From Cohaesibacter sp. (lineage in GTDB: Bacteria > Pseudomonadota > Alphaproteobacteria > Rhizobiales > Cohaesibacteraceae): DNA of 37,391 bases. A program made the translations under genes and the position numbers. Of the stretch, positions 17,072 to 24,802 are shown in pieces; the first letter of the stretch is position 1; every line of letters starts with the position of its first letter. The notes under the pieces were generated by a model that worked only from the letters and a program-made list of their open reading frames with translations, made no database searches and was not told the DNA's origin. The stretch spans positions 1-37,391 of the forward strand of contig JAOAQZ010000032.1 in assembly GCA_025210795.1 (NCBI GenBank), written 5' to 3'.

Positions 17072-18514
17072 ATGGCAGAGAACATGTTTCAAAATTTGAT
17101 TGGCGGCAATTGGGTCGGTGGCGGCGACGCATCAGAAAACCGGAATCCGTCCAATGTTGCTGATTTGATTGGCCTTTATGCCCGTGCTGAGGCGTCTGAT
17201 GTGGATGCAGCCGTGGCTGCTGCAAATGAAGCTTTGGCCGGTTGGGCGCTGGCCTCGCCACAGGTTCGCTCCGATCTGCTTGAAAAAGTCTCCAATACCA
17301 TCATGGCTCGCAAGGACGAGCTGGGTTTTCTGCTGTCTCGCGAAGAGGGCAAGACACTGGCAGAAGGTATTGGCGAGACCATTCGTGCCGCTCAGGTGTT
17401 CAAGTTCTTTGCTGGTGAAGCCCTGCGCAATGCGGGGGATGCGATTGCCTCTGTTCGCCCTGATATTGATGTGGATGTCATCCGCGAGCCTGTTGGTGTT
17501 GTGGGTCTGATCACACCTTGGAACTTCCCCATTGCCATTCCGGCCTGGAAGATTGCGCCCGCTCTTTGCTATGGCAATACCATTGTGTTTAAACCGGCCG
17601 ACCTGACACCGGGCTGTGCCCATGCTTTGGCTGAAATTATTCAGGAAGCAGGATGCCCCGCTGGTGTGTTCAATCTGGTCATGGGCCGCGGCACTGTTGT
17701 TGGCAATGCAATGCTGGCTCATGAAGGCATCAATGCTATTTCCTTTACCGGTTCTGTTCCTGTCGGGCGTGGCATTGCGGTAAAGGCTGCTGAAGGACTG
17801 AAAAAAGTCCAGCTTGAGATGGGCGGCAAAAACCCGATGGTGGTGATGGATGACGCTGATCTTGATGTTGCTGTTGGCGCTTGTCTGAATGGTGCCTATT
17901 TCTCAACCGGTCAGCGCTGCACAGCTTCGTCTCGCCTGATTGTTCAGTCCGGCATTCATGATGCTTTTGTTGAAAAGATGAAAGATGCCATGGGCAAGCT
18001 GGTGATTGGGGATGCCTGTGATAGTGCCACCCAGATCGGTCCTGTTGTTTCTTCCTCTCAGCTTAACAACAATCTGGAATATGTGGCCCTTGCCGGTGAA
18101 GAAGGTGCTGAAGTGATTGGTGGCGAGCAGATGAATGGCAAAACCGAGGGCTATTATCAGCGTCCTGCCTTGTTTGTTGGGGCAACCAACCAGATGCGGT
18201 CTTCTCGCGAAGAGATTTTTGGTCCATGCGCCAGCGTGATCAAGGTTGACGATTTTGATGAAGCTTTGGCTATTGCCAATGATACCGAATTTGGACTTTC
18301 CTCCGGTATTTGTACCTCCAGCCTCAAATCGGCTCGCGAGTTCAAGCGCCGCTCCGAAGCAGGCATGGTTATGGTCAATCTGCCAACTGCTGGCGTTGAT
18401 TATCATGTTCCATTTGGCGGGCGTAAAGGCTCTTCTTATGGCTCTCGCGAGCAGGGCCGTTATGCGGCTGAATTCTACACCACAGTGAAGACCGCCTATA
18501 CTTTTGCGGGCTAA
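17072..18514 (+). CDS. NAD(P)-dependent semialdehyde dehydrogenase
   Basis: A 480-aa aldehyde dehydrogenase with Asn151 in TPWNFP, Glu249 in LEMGGKNP and catalytic Cys283 in GQRCTASSR, plus EIFGP near the C-terminus. It most resembles 2-oxoglutarate-semialdehyde dehydrogenases, which also act on succinate semialdehyde. Next to gabT the natural step would be succinate semialdehyde to succinate. ATG 17072 is used, with GGAG five bases upstream; an earlier start at 17024 is possible but lacks support. Same direction as gabT, 240 bases downstream, with a terminator between. Confidence 0.92.
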   Translation: MAENMFQNLIGGNWVGGGDASENRNPSNVADLIGLYARAEASDVDAAVAAANEALAGWALASPQVRSDLLEKVSNTIMARKDELGFLLSREEGKTLAEGIGETIRAAQVFKFFAGEALRNAGDAIASVRPDIDVDVIREPVGVVGLITPWNFPIAIPAWKIAPALCYGNTIVFKPADLTPGCAHALAEIIQEAGCPAGVFNLVMGRGTVVGNAMLAHEGINAISFTGSVPVGRGIAVKAAEGLKKVQLEMGGKNPMVVMDDADLDVAVGACLNGAYFSTGQRCTASSRLIVQSGIHDAFVEKMKDAMGKLVIGDACDSATQIGPVVSSSQLNNNLEYVALAGEEGAEVIGGEQMNGKTEGYYQRPALFVGATNQMRSSREEIFGPCASVIKVDDFDEALAIANDTEFGLSSGICTSSLKSAREFKRRSEAGMVMVNLPTAGVDYHVPFGGRKGSSYGSREQGRYAAEFYTTVKTAYTFAG

Positions 18515-18544
18515 AGCGCTTAATCGCTTCGTGATTTCAAATTG

Positions 18545-18580
18545 AAAAAGCCGGATGCTGGAAACAGTGTCCGGCTTTTT
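18545..18580 (+). terminator. Terminator after the aldehyde dehydrogenase gene
   Basis: Perfect 11-base stem AAAAAGCCGGA / TCCGGCTTTTT with a 14-base loop and T run. Confidence 0.92.
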
Positions 18581-18616
18581 GTATCTGGCCGCTCTTCTCG
18601 TTTTAAAGGGTTAGGC

Positions 18617-18652
18617 AAAAAGAAGCCCAAACTTCTTGCGAAGAATGGGCTT
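18617..18652 (-). terminator. Terminator of the Pot-type transporter operon
   Basis: On the minus strand AAGCCCA pairs with TGGGCTT, with an inner TTCTT/AAGAA stem and a CGC loop, followed by five T (18621 to 18617). It lies 94 bases after the ATP-binding gene and faces the aldehyde dehydrogenase terminator. Confidence 0.8.
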
Positions 18653-18745
18653 TAGGCTACCTATTGCCCCGTGGCGGGCATCTAGATCCGCCACGAAGCA
18701 GGGAGAAAGAAGGAGAGGGGCTTTAAAGGCCCGGATCGCGCCGCG

Positions 18746-19834
18746 CTAGGCGAGGGCGCGGGCATCTTCGCTGGCAAAAGTTGCCAGAATTTTGTGACCT
18801 GGCGTCAGGTCGGCATTGAGATTGCCTGCGCGCACCAGAGCTTTGAGCTGCTCGCCGCTTGGAAGGGCCAGCACCACCTTGGCAAATGCGCCGTGATAGA
18901 TGGTTTCCACCACGGTTGTATGAAGGCCGTTATCCTCATCTCCATGATCTTCTTTGAGCTGAATGCGCTCGGGGCGAATGCACAGAGTGGTCGGGTCGCC
19001 ATTATTATGAGGATCAACAGCGGTGGACAATACGGTAGAGCCGCAGGCCAGTTTCACTTCGGCCTTGCCCTCTGCCTGTTTGTTGATGGAGCCTTTGAGC
19101 ATATTGGTTTCGCCCAGGAAGCTCGCCACAAAGGTGTTGGCAGGCTTTTCATAAAGCTCGGACGGGGTGTCATATTGCTGGATGACGCCGTCGTTAAAGA
19201 CGGCAACCTTGTCAGACATGGTCAGGGCTTCGTCCTGATCGTGGGTGACGAAGACGATGGTAACGCCGAGATTTTCGTGAATATGCTTGATCTCGATTTG
19301 CATCTCTTCACGCAATTTGCGGTCAAGCGCGCCCAGTGGTTCATCCATCAAAACGAGAGCTGGGTCGAAGACAAGAGAGCGCGCCACGGCAATACGCTGC
19401 TGCTGGCCACCGGATAGCTGGGTGGGATGGCGGTCGCCAAACTGTCCAAGACGCACCATGTCGAGGGCCTTCTGGGCCCGCTCTTTCGCCTCGGCTTTGC
19501 CCACTTTGCGCACGGTCAGCGGGAAGGCGATGTTCTCCAGCACTGTCATATGCGGGAAGAGGGCATAATTCTGGAAGACGATGCCGATGTTGCGCTCATA
19601 GGGCGGCACGGAATTGAGCGGGTTGCCATCAAGATAGATCTTGCCTGCGGTGGGCTGTTCAAACCCTGCCAGCAGCATAAGCGACGTGGATTTGCCTGAC
19701 CCGGATGGCCCAAGTAGTGTGACAAATTCCCCTTTGGCAATATCAAGATTGAGATTCTTGATAACGAGTGTTTCGCCATCATAGGTCTTTTGAATATTCT
19801 CAAAACGGACGAAGCTTTTGTTATTGTCTTGCAT
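18746..19834 (-). CDS. potA: Spermidine/putrescine-type ABC transporter, ATP-binding protein (PotA-like)
   Basis: A 362-aa ATPase that drives import through the two adjacent permeases. Walker A GPSGSGKST (42-50), Q-loop FQNYALFPH, signature LSGGQQQR (140-147), Walker B VLMDEP (161-166), switch His in THDQDE, and a C-terminal TOBE region (about 235-355). This domain order is that of the PotA/FbpC class. Last gene of a four-gene set, 14 bases after the second permease. The substrate cannot be fixed from the ATPase alone; the neighbours suggest a polyamine. Confidence 0.92.
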   Translation of the reverse strand: MQDNNKSFVRFENIQKTYDGETLVIKNLNLDIAKGEFVTLLGPSGSGKSTSLMLLAGFEQPTAGKIYLDGNPLNSVPPYERNIGIVFQNYALFPHMTVLENIAFPLTVRKVGKAEAKERAQKALDMVRLGQFGDRHPTQLSGGQQQRIAVARSLVFDPALVLMDEPLGALDRKLREEMQIEIKHIHENLGVTIVFVTHDQDEALTMSDKVAVFNDGVIQQYDTPSELYEKPANTFVASFLGETNMLKGSINKQAEGKAEVKLACGSTVLSTAVDPHNNGDPTTLCIRPERIQLKEDHGDEDNGLHTTVVETIYHGAFAKVVLALPSGEQLKALVRAGNLNADLTPGHKILATFASEDARALA

Positions 19835-19848
19835 CGGTTAAATCTCTC

Positions 19849-20679
19849 TTATTTCTTGCCTGTTTTCAGTTTCTCGCTGCGGGCGGTTACCCATTGAACG
19901 CCTAGCAACAGGACAAGCGAGATAAGGATCATAACGGTGGCGACAGCTGCGATTGTCGGGTCGATATTCTCGCGAATACCGGCAAACATCTGCCGCGGAA
20001 GGGTGAATTGTTCGGTGCCAGCCATGAAGAGGGCGACGATCACTTCATCAAACGAGGTGACAAAGGCAAACAGGCCACCTGAGATAATGCCCGGCTGAAT
20101 TTGTGGCACCACGATCTTGAAGAAGGTTGGAATAGGCTTGCAGCCAAGGCTATAGGCGGCGCGCACCTGATTGCTGTCAAACCCCAGCAAGGTGGCGGTG
20201 ACGGTGATCACCACAAAGGGTGTGCCCAAAAGAGCGTGAGCAAGGATCATTCCAAGATAGGTGTTGGTCAGGCCCAGCTTGGCATAGAAGAAATAGGATG
20301 CCACGGCGGTGATGATGATTGGCACAATCATTGGCGTGAGGAGAAGACCCATAACGGCCCCTTTAAAGGGGAAGTTGGGGCTGGTCAGGCCAACAGATGC
20401 GACAGTGCCAAGGATCATTGCCAAAATGGTGGCAAAGAACGCGATATAGAGCGAGTTCCATAGCGCCCGCATCCACATCTCAGACCCGAACAGCACTTCA
20501 TACCAGCGCAGGCTCCAGTCCGGAATGGGGTAGGAGAGCAGGCTGTCTGAAGTGAAAGACAGAGGCACGATGGTAATGATGGGAGCCATCAAAAAGAGGA
20601 TGACAAGCAGAGCGAGAATCCAGGTGGCGATCACGCTCACACGCTCGGATTTTGACAGGGATGGATCCAGTTTGATCAT
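19849..20679 (-). CDS. potC: Polyamine-type ABC transporter permease (PotC-like)
   Basis: Inner-membrane permease of 276 aa with six hydrophobic segments and the cytoplasmic coupling motif AAYSLGCKPIPTFFKIVVPQIQPGI (EAA loop, about 180-205). It starts three bases after the stop of the first permease, with GGGAG overlapping that gene's end, so translation is likely coupled. It pairs with the PotB-like subunit to form the membrane channel. Confidence 0.9.
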   Translation of the reverse strand: MIKLDPSLSKSERVSVIATWILALLVILFLMAPIITIVPLSFTSDSLLSYPIPDWSLRWYEVLFGSEMWMRALWNSLYIAFFATILAMILGTVASVGLTSPNFPFKGAVMGLLLTPMIVPIIITAVASYFFYAKLGLTNTYLGMILAHALLGTPFVVITVTATLLGFDSNQVRAAYSLGCKPIPTFFKIVVPQIQPGIISGGLFAFVTSFDEVIVALFMAGTEQFTLPRQMFAGIRENIDPTIAAVATVMILISLVLLLGVQWVTARSEKLKTGKK

Positions 20680-20682
20680 GAC

Positions 20683-21966
20683 TTAAACTCCCATGCCTGC
20701 TTTGCCGCCGGTCACGCGCTGATAGAGTGCATAGAAAACCAGCGTGACCACCAGAAGGATGAAGGCGAGCGCAGAGGCCAGACCCCAGTTGATGGTGTTG
20801 TTGGTATAGAAGGCAATGAAATAGGAAATCATCTGGTCTTTGGGGCCACCAACCAGAGCTGGTGTGATGTAATACCCAATGGAGAGGATGAATACGAGAA
20901 TGGCACCTGCGGAAAGGCCGGGAAGGCTTTGTGGCAGATAGACCCGAAAGAAGGCCACCCAAGGCTTTGCGCCAAGGCTTTTGGCAGCGCGCATATAATC
21001 ATTGGGAATAGCCTTCATGACAGAATAGAGCGGCAGCACCAGGAATGGCAGCAGGATGTGGGTTAGCGCGACATAGACACCAAAGCGGTTAAAGACCAGT
21101 TGCAGCGGCTCATCGATCAGGCCGAGTATTTCAAGCGCGGAATTGATCGGGCCTTCTTTTTGCAACACGATGATCCACGCGGCGGTACGCACCAGAAGGG
21201 ATGTCCAGAACGGGAAGAGGACGCCGATTAGCAGGATATTGCGCACATTGGGCGAGGCATGGGCCAAAACCCATGAAACGGGATAGCCGAGCAGAACGCA
21301 GATGACGGTCACGCCCAGGCTGATTTCCATGGTGCGGATAAGGATATCGACAAATAGGGCCTTGCCTTCATCCACTGCGGCGATCTCGCCCCCGTCTGTG
21401 CGCTGCAAATCAAGGGCCGTCAGCATGTAGAAGTCGGTCCATGCACTGGAGGCCCGTTTCATGGCATGAAGATAGGTCGGCTCTGCCCATTTCTCATTCT
21501 TTGAGACAAACCAGGCCTTGACGTCAGCTGGAATGTCTTTCTCTTTTTTGATCTTGCGAGCTGTTTTCTTAAACAGAGAAATAAAGCCCGGCACATCCTG
21601 ATTAAGGCGGCGGCCAACGGGGCCAAATGTCCGCTCTTTGGCTGCCGTCTGGAGTTCGGTGAACAGTGCGCCATAGAAGGCAGCTTCATCCAGGTCGGCC
21701 AGATCTTCGGTCTTGTTCAGAATAGAGGCAGACTGAGGGAAGATGGTGACAAATTCCGGGCTGTGAATGGATCGCTCTAGCAAAGAGCCAATGGGAAAGA
21801 GGAAAAAGACCAAGACGAAGAGCAGCAGGGGGCCCACCAGCGAGATCGCTCTGATGGTTTTGCGGCGTTCGGCAACGCGCAATTGCTGTTTAAGGCGCTT
21901 GGGATCAAAGCCCAATTGAGGCTGGCTGGTGTCGGTCAGAGGGGCAGTTTGCGAGCTGTCGGCCAT
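20683..21966 (-). CDS. potB: Polyamine-type ABC transporter permease with large periplasmic insertion (PotB-like)
   Basis: The core is an ordinary permease: first membrane segment at about 41-62, five more after about 207, and the coupling loop AAKSLGAKPWVAFFRVYLPQSLPG. At 427 aa it is much longer than E. coli PotB (about 285 aa). A hydrophilic stretch of about 140 residues separates membrane segments 1 and 2, and a charged N-terminal leader of 40 residues adds to the length. The insertion should face the periplasm and may touch the binding protein. ATG 21966 is preferred to the TTG at 21996. Confidence 0.88.
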   Translation of the reverse strand: MADSSQTAPLTDTSQPQLGFDPKRLKQQLRVAERRKTIRAISLVGPLLLFVLVFFLFPIGSLLERSIHSPEFVTIFPQSASILNKTEDLADLDEAAFYGALFTELQTAAKERTFGPVGRRLNQDVPGFISLFKKTARKIKKEKDIPADVKAWFVSKNEKWAEPTYLHAMKRASSAWTDFYMLTALDLQRTDGGEIAAVDEGKALFVDILIRTMEISLGVTVICVLLGYPVSWVLAHASPNVRNILLIGVLFPFWTSLLVRTAAWIIVLQKEGPINSALEILGLIDEPLQLVFNRFGVYVALTHILLPFLVLPLYSVMKAIPNDYMRAAKSLGAKPWVAFFRVYLPQSLPGLSAGAILVFILSIGYYITPALVGGPKDQMISYFIAFYTNNTINWGLASALAFILLVVTLVFYALYQRVTGGKAGMGV

Positions 21967-22261
21967 TGCGGCATGTCCTGACTTGGTAGTTTGCAAAGGT
22001 CTAGCTATTGCATCCCGTTTCGGTGAAGAAGGGAAGCGGGTTGCTCAGGATTTAAAGCAGTGCTGTTGATAAGCCTTCAAGGAGGCAATCTATCGGGCAA
22101 TCGGGGCAGAAAAGGCAAGAGGGCCTGTCTGAAGCCACTCGTGACCCCTAAGGGCTTGCCTTTTCTGTAACTTGTCTCCGGCAAAAGCCGAAAGGGTGGC
22201 CACGCCTGACCGGCTTGCAACAAATTGGCAGGGTTGCAAGCCGGTCAGATGGCCCCACGTC
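21967..22261 (-). other. Intercistronic region with two hairpins between binding-protein and permease genes
   Basis: This 295-base gap separates the potD-like gene from the downstream transporter genes. A perfect 16-base stem (22206-22221 with 22233-22248, 11-base loop) lies 13 bases after the potD-like stop. A second inverted repeat, AAAAGGCAAG / CTTGCCTTTT (22110-22119 / 22155-22164), ends in T on both strands and can act as a partial terminator. Such structures commonly protect binding-protein mRNA and reduce expression of the downstream subunits. No gene is seen. Confidence 0.75.
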
Positions 22262-23308
22262 TTACTGGGATGCCCAATTGTTGAAGCGCTGGTTCAGATC
22301 TTCAACATTTTCTACCCAGAAATCGGTGCTGGATGCCAGTGCGCCCTCAAGATAGGCAGGGTTTGATGGCAAACGCATTTGAGTTTTTTCATCGGCTGCT
22401 GCAACAGCATCCTTATGGGTTGGACCGTAAGGAATTTTGGCAGACAATTGTGCCTGTGCCTTTGGCTGTGTTGCGGATTTGATGAAGCTATAGGCAAGAT
22501 CCTTGTTCGGGGTATCTTTCACGATAGCCCAGCCATCAAGAGCATAGATCTGGCCGTTCCAAGATGTCTTGAATTTGCGGCCTTCATCATTGGCCTTGGA
22601 GATACGGCCATTGTAAGCGGTGGTCATGACAACATCGCCAGATGCCAGCCATTGTGGAGGCTGAGCGCCAGATTCCCACCACTGGATATGCTCTTTGATT
22701 TCATCGAGCTTTTTAAAGGCACGATCAACGCCTTCTTTGGTGGCGAGGGTTTCGTAGACCTTGTCAGCAGGAACGCCATCAGCCATCAGAGCGATTTCGA
22801 GGGTGAATTTGGCGGTCTTGCGCAGGGCGCGCTTGCCGGGCCATTTTTTCACGTCCCACATGTCAGCCCAGCTTTTTGGACCATCTTCGCCGAGCTTTTC
22901 AGTGTCATAGGCCAGAATAACGGACCACAGGATGGTACCAACGCCGCAATCACCGATAACAGCAGGCTCAATCACAGTGTCCTGACCGCCCAGCTTGGAC
23001 CAGTCAACAACTTCCAGCAGGCCTTCGTCGCAAGAATTTTCAAGCTCAGGCGCTTCCATCTGGACAACATCCCAAGTCACATTCTTGGTTTCGACCATGG
23101 CTTTGATTTTAGCGGTTTCGCCGTTATAGGCTTCATCAAGCACTTTTTGGCCGGACGCTTTGGCAAATGGAGCGAAATAGGCTTCGCGCTGGGCATCCTG
23201 ATAAGCGCCACCCCAGCTGACGACGGTCAGGTCGCGCGCTTGTGTCGCTGCGGTCAGGGCAGAAAATGCCAGAAGAGTTGTACCGGTGATAAGAAGAGAT
23301 TTGCGCAT
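22262..23308 (-). CDS. potD: Polyamine-type ABC transporter, periplasmic substrate-binding protein (PotD/PotF-like)
   Basis: A 348-aa exported protein: Sec signal peptide (MRKSLLITG..., likely cut after ATQA at 24), then a mature domain starting DLTVVSWGGAYQDAQREAYFAPF, the usual opening of PotD-class binding proteins. ATG 23308 has GAGGGA 9 bases upstream and places the signal peptide correctly. It captures the ligand and delivers it to the PotB/C-like channel. The polyamine assignment rests on family and on the adjacent GabT/PuuR-like genes; GABA, an amino alcohol or another amine is possible. Confidence 0.9.
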   Translation of the reverse strand: MRKSLLITGTTLLAFSALTAATQARDLTVVSWGGAYQDAQREAYFAPFAKASGQKVLDEAYNGETAKIKAMVETKNVTWDVVQMEAPELENSCDEGLLEVVDWSKLGGQDTVIEPAVIGDCGVGTILWSVILAYDTEKLGEDGPKSWADMWDVKKWPGKRALRKTAKFTLEIALMADGVPADKVYETLATKEGVDRAFKKLDEIKEHIQWWESGAQPPQWLASGDVVMTTAYNGRISKANDEGRKFKTSWNGQIYALDGWAIVKDTPNKDLAYSFIKSATQPKAQAQLSAKIPYGPTHKDAVAAADEKTQMRLPSNPAYLEGALASSTDFWVENVEDLNQRFNNWASQ

Positions 23309-23672
23309 ATAGAAAGTCCCTCTGTTGTATTTGGGGGGCAGCACCGCTGACGGTGGGTAACCCTTGTACTCTTTTATTGTTGACTTTGTTAGCCGTGAAG
23401 GTGATCAGGCCATGATCAGATATAGTCTGTGCCATATTTCTGATTTGCGGCATCTTGCCCGCTAATTTGACAGGTGTCGTTCATGAAAATATGGATTATA
23501 GTTCAGCTATGATTGAACTAATGCCCCCGCTATAGAATGCTTGCTCTATAGATTGAGTGGAGTTGTAAGGCTTTTTACGAGGAAAAACCTTGCATTTTTC
23601 ATAGACCAAAGGCTAAGCATGATGTCTGCTTGTTTGAACTCAAGGTTCTGATTTTTTCTTAGTTCAGAAAAT
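23309..23672. promoter_or_regulatory. Divergent regulatory region between potD-like and LysR genes
   Basis: 364 bases without a gene. Two dyads stand out: AGTTCA-N8-TGAACT at 23500-23519 and CTATAG-N10-CTATAG at 23530-23551. Either could be the site of the LysR-type protein encoded just downstream, in the usual divergent, autoregulated arrangement. This would place the importer, the LysR gene itself, or both under its control. The region is AT-rich compared with the genes on either side. Confidence 0.5.
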
Positions 23673-24638
23673 ATGGATTTAAAAATGCCGGCTCTAAAAC
23701 TGTTTCGTGGTAATATTGCTGATGCGGATTTGCGCTTGCTTCGGGTGTTTGTGGCAATCGTCAAAGCAGGGGGAGTGACGCCCGCTCAGGTGGCGCTTAA
23801 CAAGAGCAAGTCATCGGTGAGTATGGATCTGTCTGCGCTGGAAGAACGTCTGGGCATGACCTTGTGCAAGCGCGGCCGCTCAGGCTTTTCTCTTACAGCT
23901 CAAGGGGAGATGGTCTATCATGCCACGTTGCAGCTTTTTGGGGATTTGGAGCGCTATCGCAACCATATCAACCTTGCCATGGGCAACTTGACTGGTGATC
24001 TGGTTTTTTATGTTGATGACAATTTTGTCTTTGATCTTCAGGACGAGATGAGCGAGGCAATCCGGATCTTCTCTGATCAGCATCCTGATATTTTCCTCAA
24101 AATGACGTCCGCATCGCCCGATGTGATTGAACAGGCGGTGCTCGATGGGACCGCTCATATGGGGATGACTGCGCTGTTTCGGCCTATGCCGACGCTGTCC
24201 ATGGATTTGTTATTTCATGAGGTGATGCAGCTTTATTGCAGCAAGGATCATCCGCTTTTTGATGTGCCGGATGAGAAGCTGACAGCCGAAATGCTGCGTG
24301 AGCAGAAGTTTGTTGATGTGAATGTGCGCCATGATCCGATCTTCTCGCGTTTTTTTGAGGAGATGGATATTCATGCGCAGGCTCCAACCATTTCTTCTCG
24401 TATGGCTTTGGTTCAGTCAGGGGCCTATCTTGGCTTTTTGCCAGCACGTAGTGCTGCCCGGCAGGTTCGGCGCGGGGAAATGCGCGTACTGAATGTGGAG
24501 AATGGGCGCACGGAGAATGCGGTTTATGCCATTCACCAAAAGGAACAGGGCAGTGGCCTGATTGTGCGGGCTTTTCACAAGGTGCTTAAAGATGTTTTTG
24601 ATCGGGCTTCCCGCAATGGGGCACTGGTTATCTCGTGA
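23673..24638 (+). CDS. LysR-family transcriptional regulator
   Basis: A 321-aa regulator: N-terminal winged helix (about 18-75; ADLRLLRVFVAIVKAGGVTPAQVALNKSKSSVSMDLSALEERLG) and a periplasmic-binding-protein-like effector domain (about 100-305). The start ATG 23673 lacks a strong Shine-Dalgarno; ATG 23685 is an alternative. It is divergent from the potD-like gene and upstream of the GMC oxidoreductase gene in the same direction (164-base gap), so it could control either. The effector is unknown. Confidence 0.88.
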   Translation: MDLKMPALKLFRGNIADADLRLLRVFVAIVKAGGVTPAQVALNKSKSSVSMDLSALEERLGMTLCKRGRSGFSLTAQGEMVYHATLQLFGDLERYRNHINLAMGNLTGDLVFYVDDNFVFDLQDEMSEAIRIFSDQHPDIFLKMTSASPDVIEQAVLDGTAHMGMTALFRPMPTLSMDLLFHEVMQLYCSKDHPLFDVPDEKLTAEMLREQKFVDVNVRHDPIFSRFFEEMDIHAQAPTISSRMALVQSGAYLGFLPARSAARQVRRGEMRVLNVENGRTENAVYAIHQKEQGSGLIVRAFHKVLKDVFDRASRNGALVIS

Positions 24639-24802
24639 AATCGGCTACTAGCCTCAAGAAACTTGGTTTTTTGGATAAGTTTTGGCAAAAAGAGCGGTTA
24701 ATGCGTATTCTTGCGATAGGCGCGTTTTTGGATATTGGATATAAACGGACAATAAAGTGAACTGCGCTTAAAAAATAGAATAATTTGTTGGGGGAGTTGG
24801 TG

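Noticed and set aside
22379..23350. Open frame of 323 codons opposite the potD-like gene
   Set aside because: Shadow of the real gene in another frame; no domain recognised.
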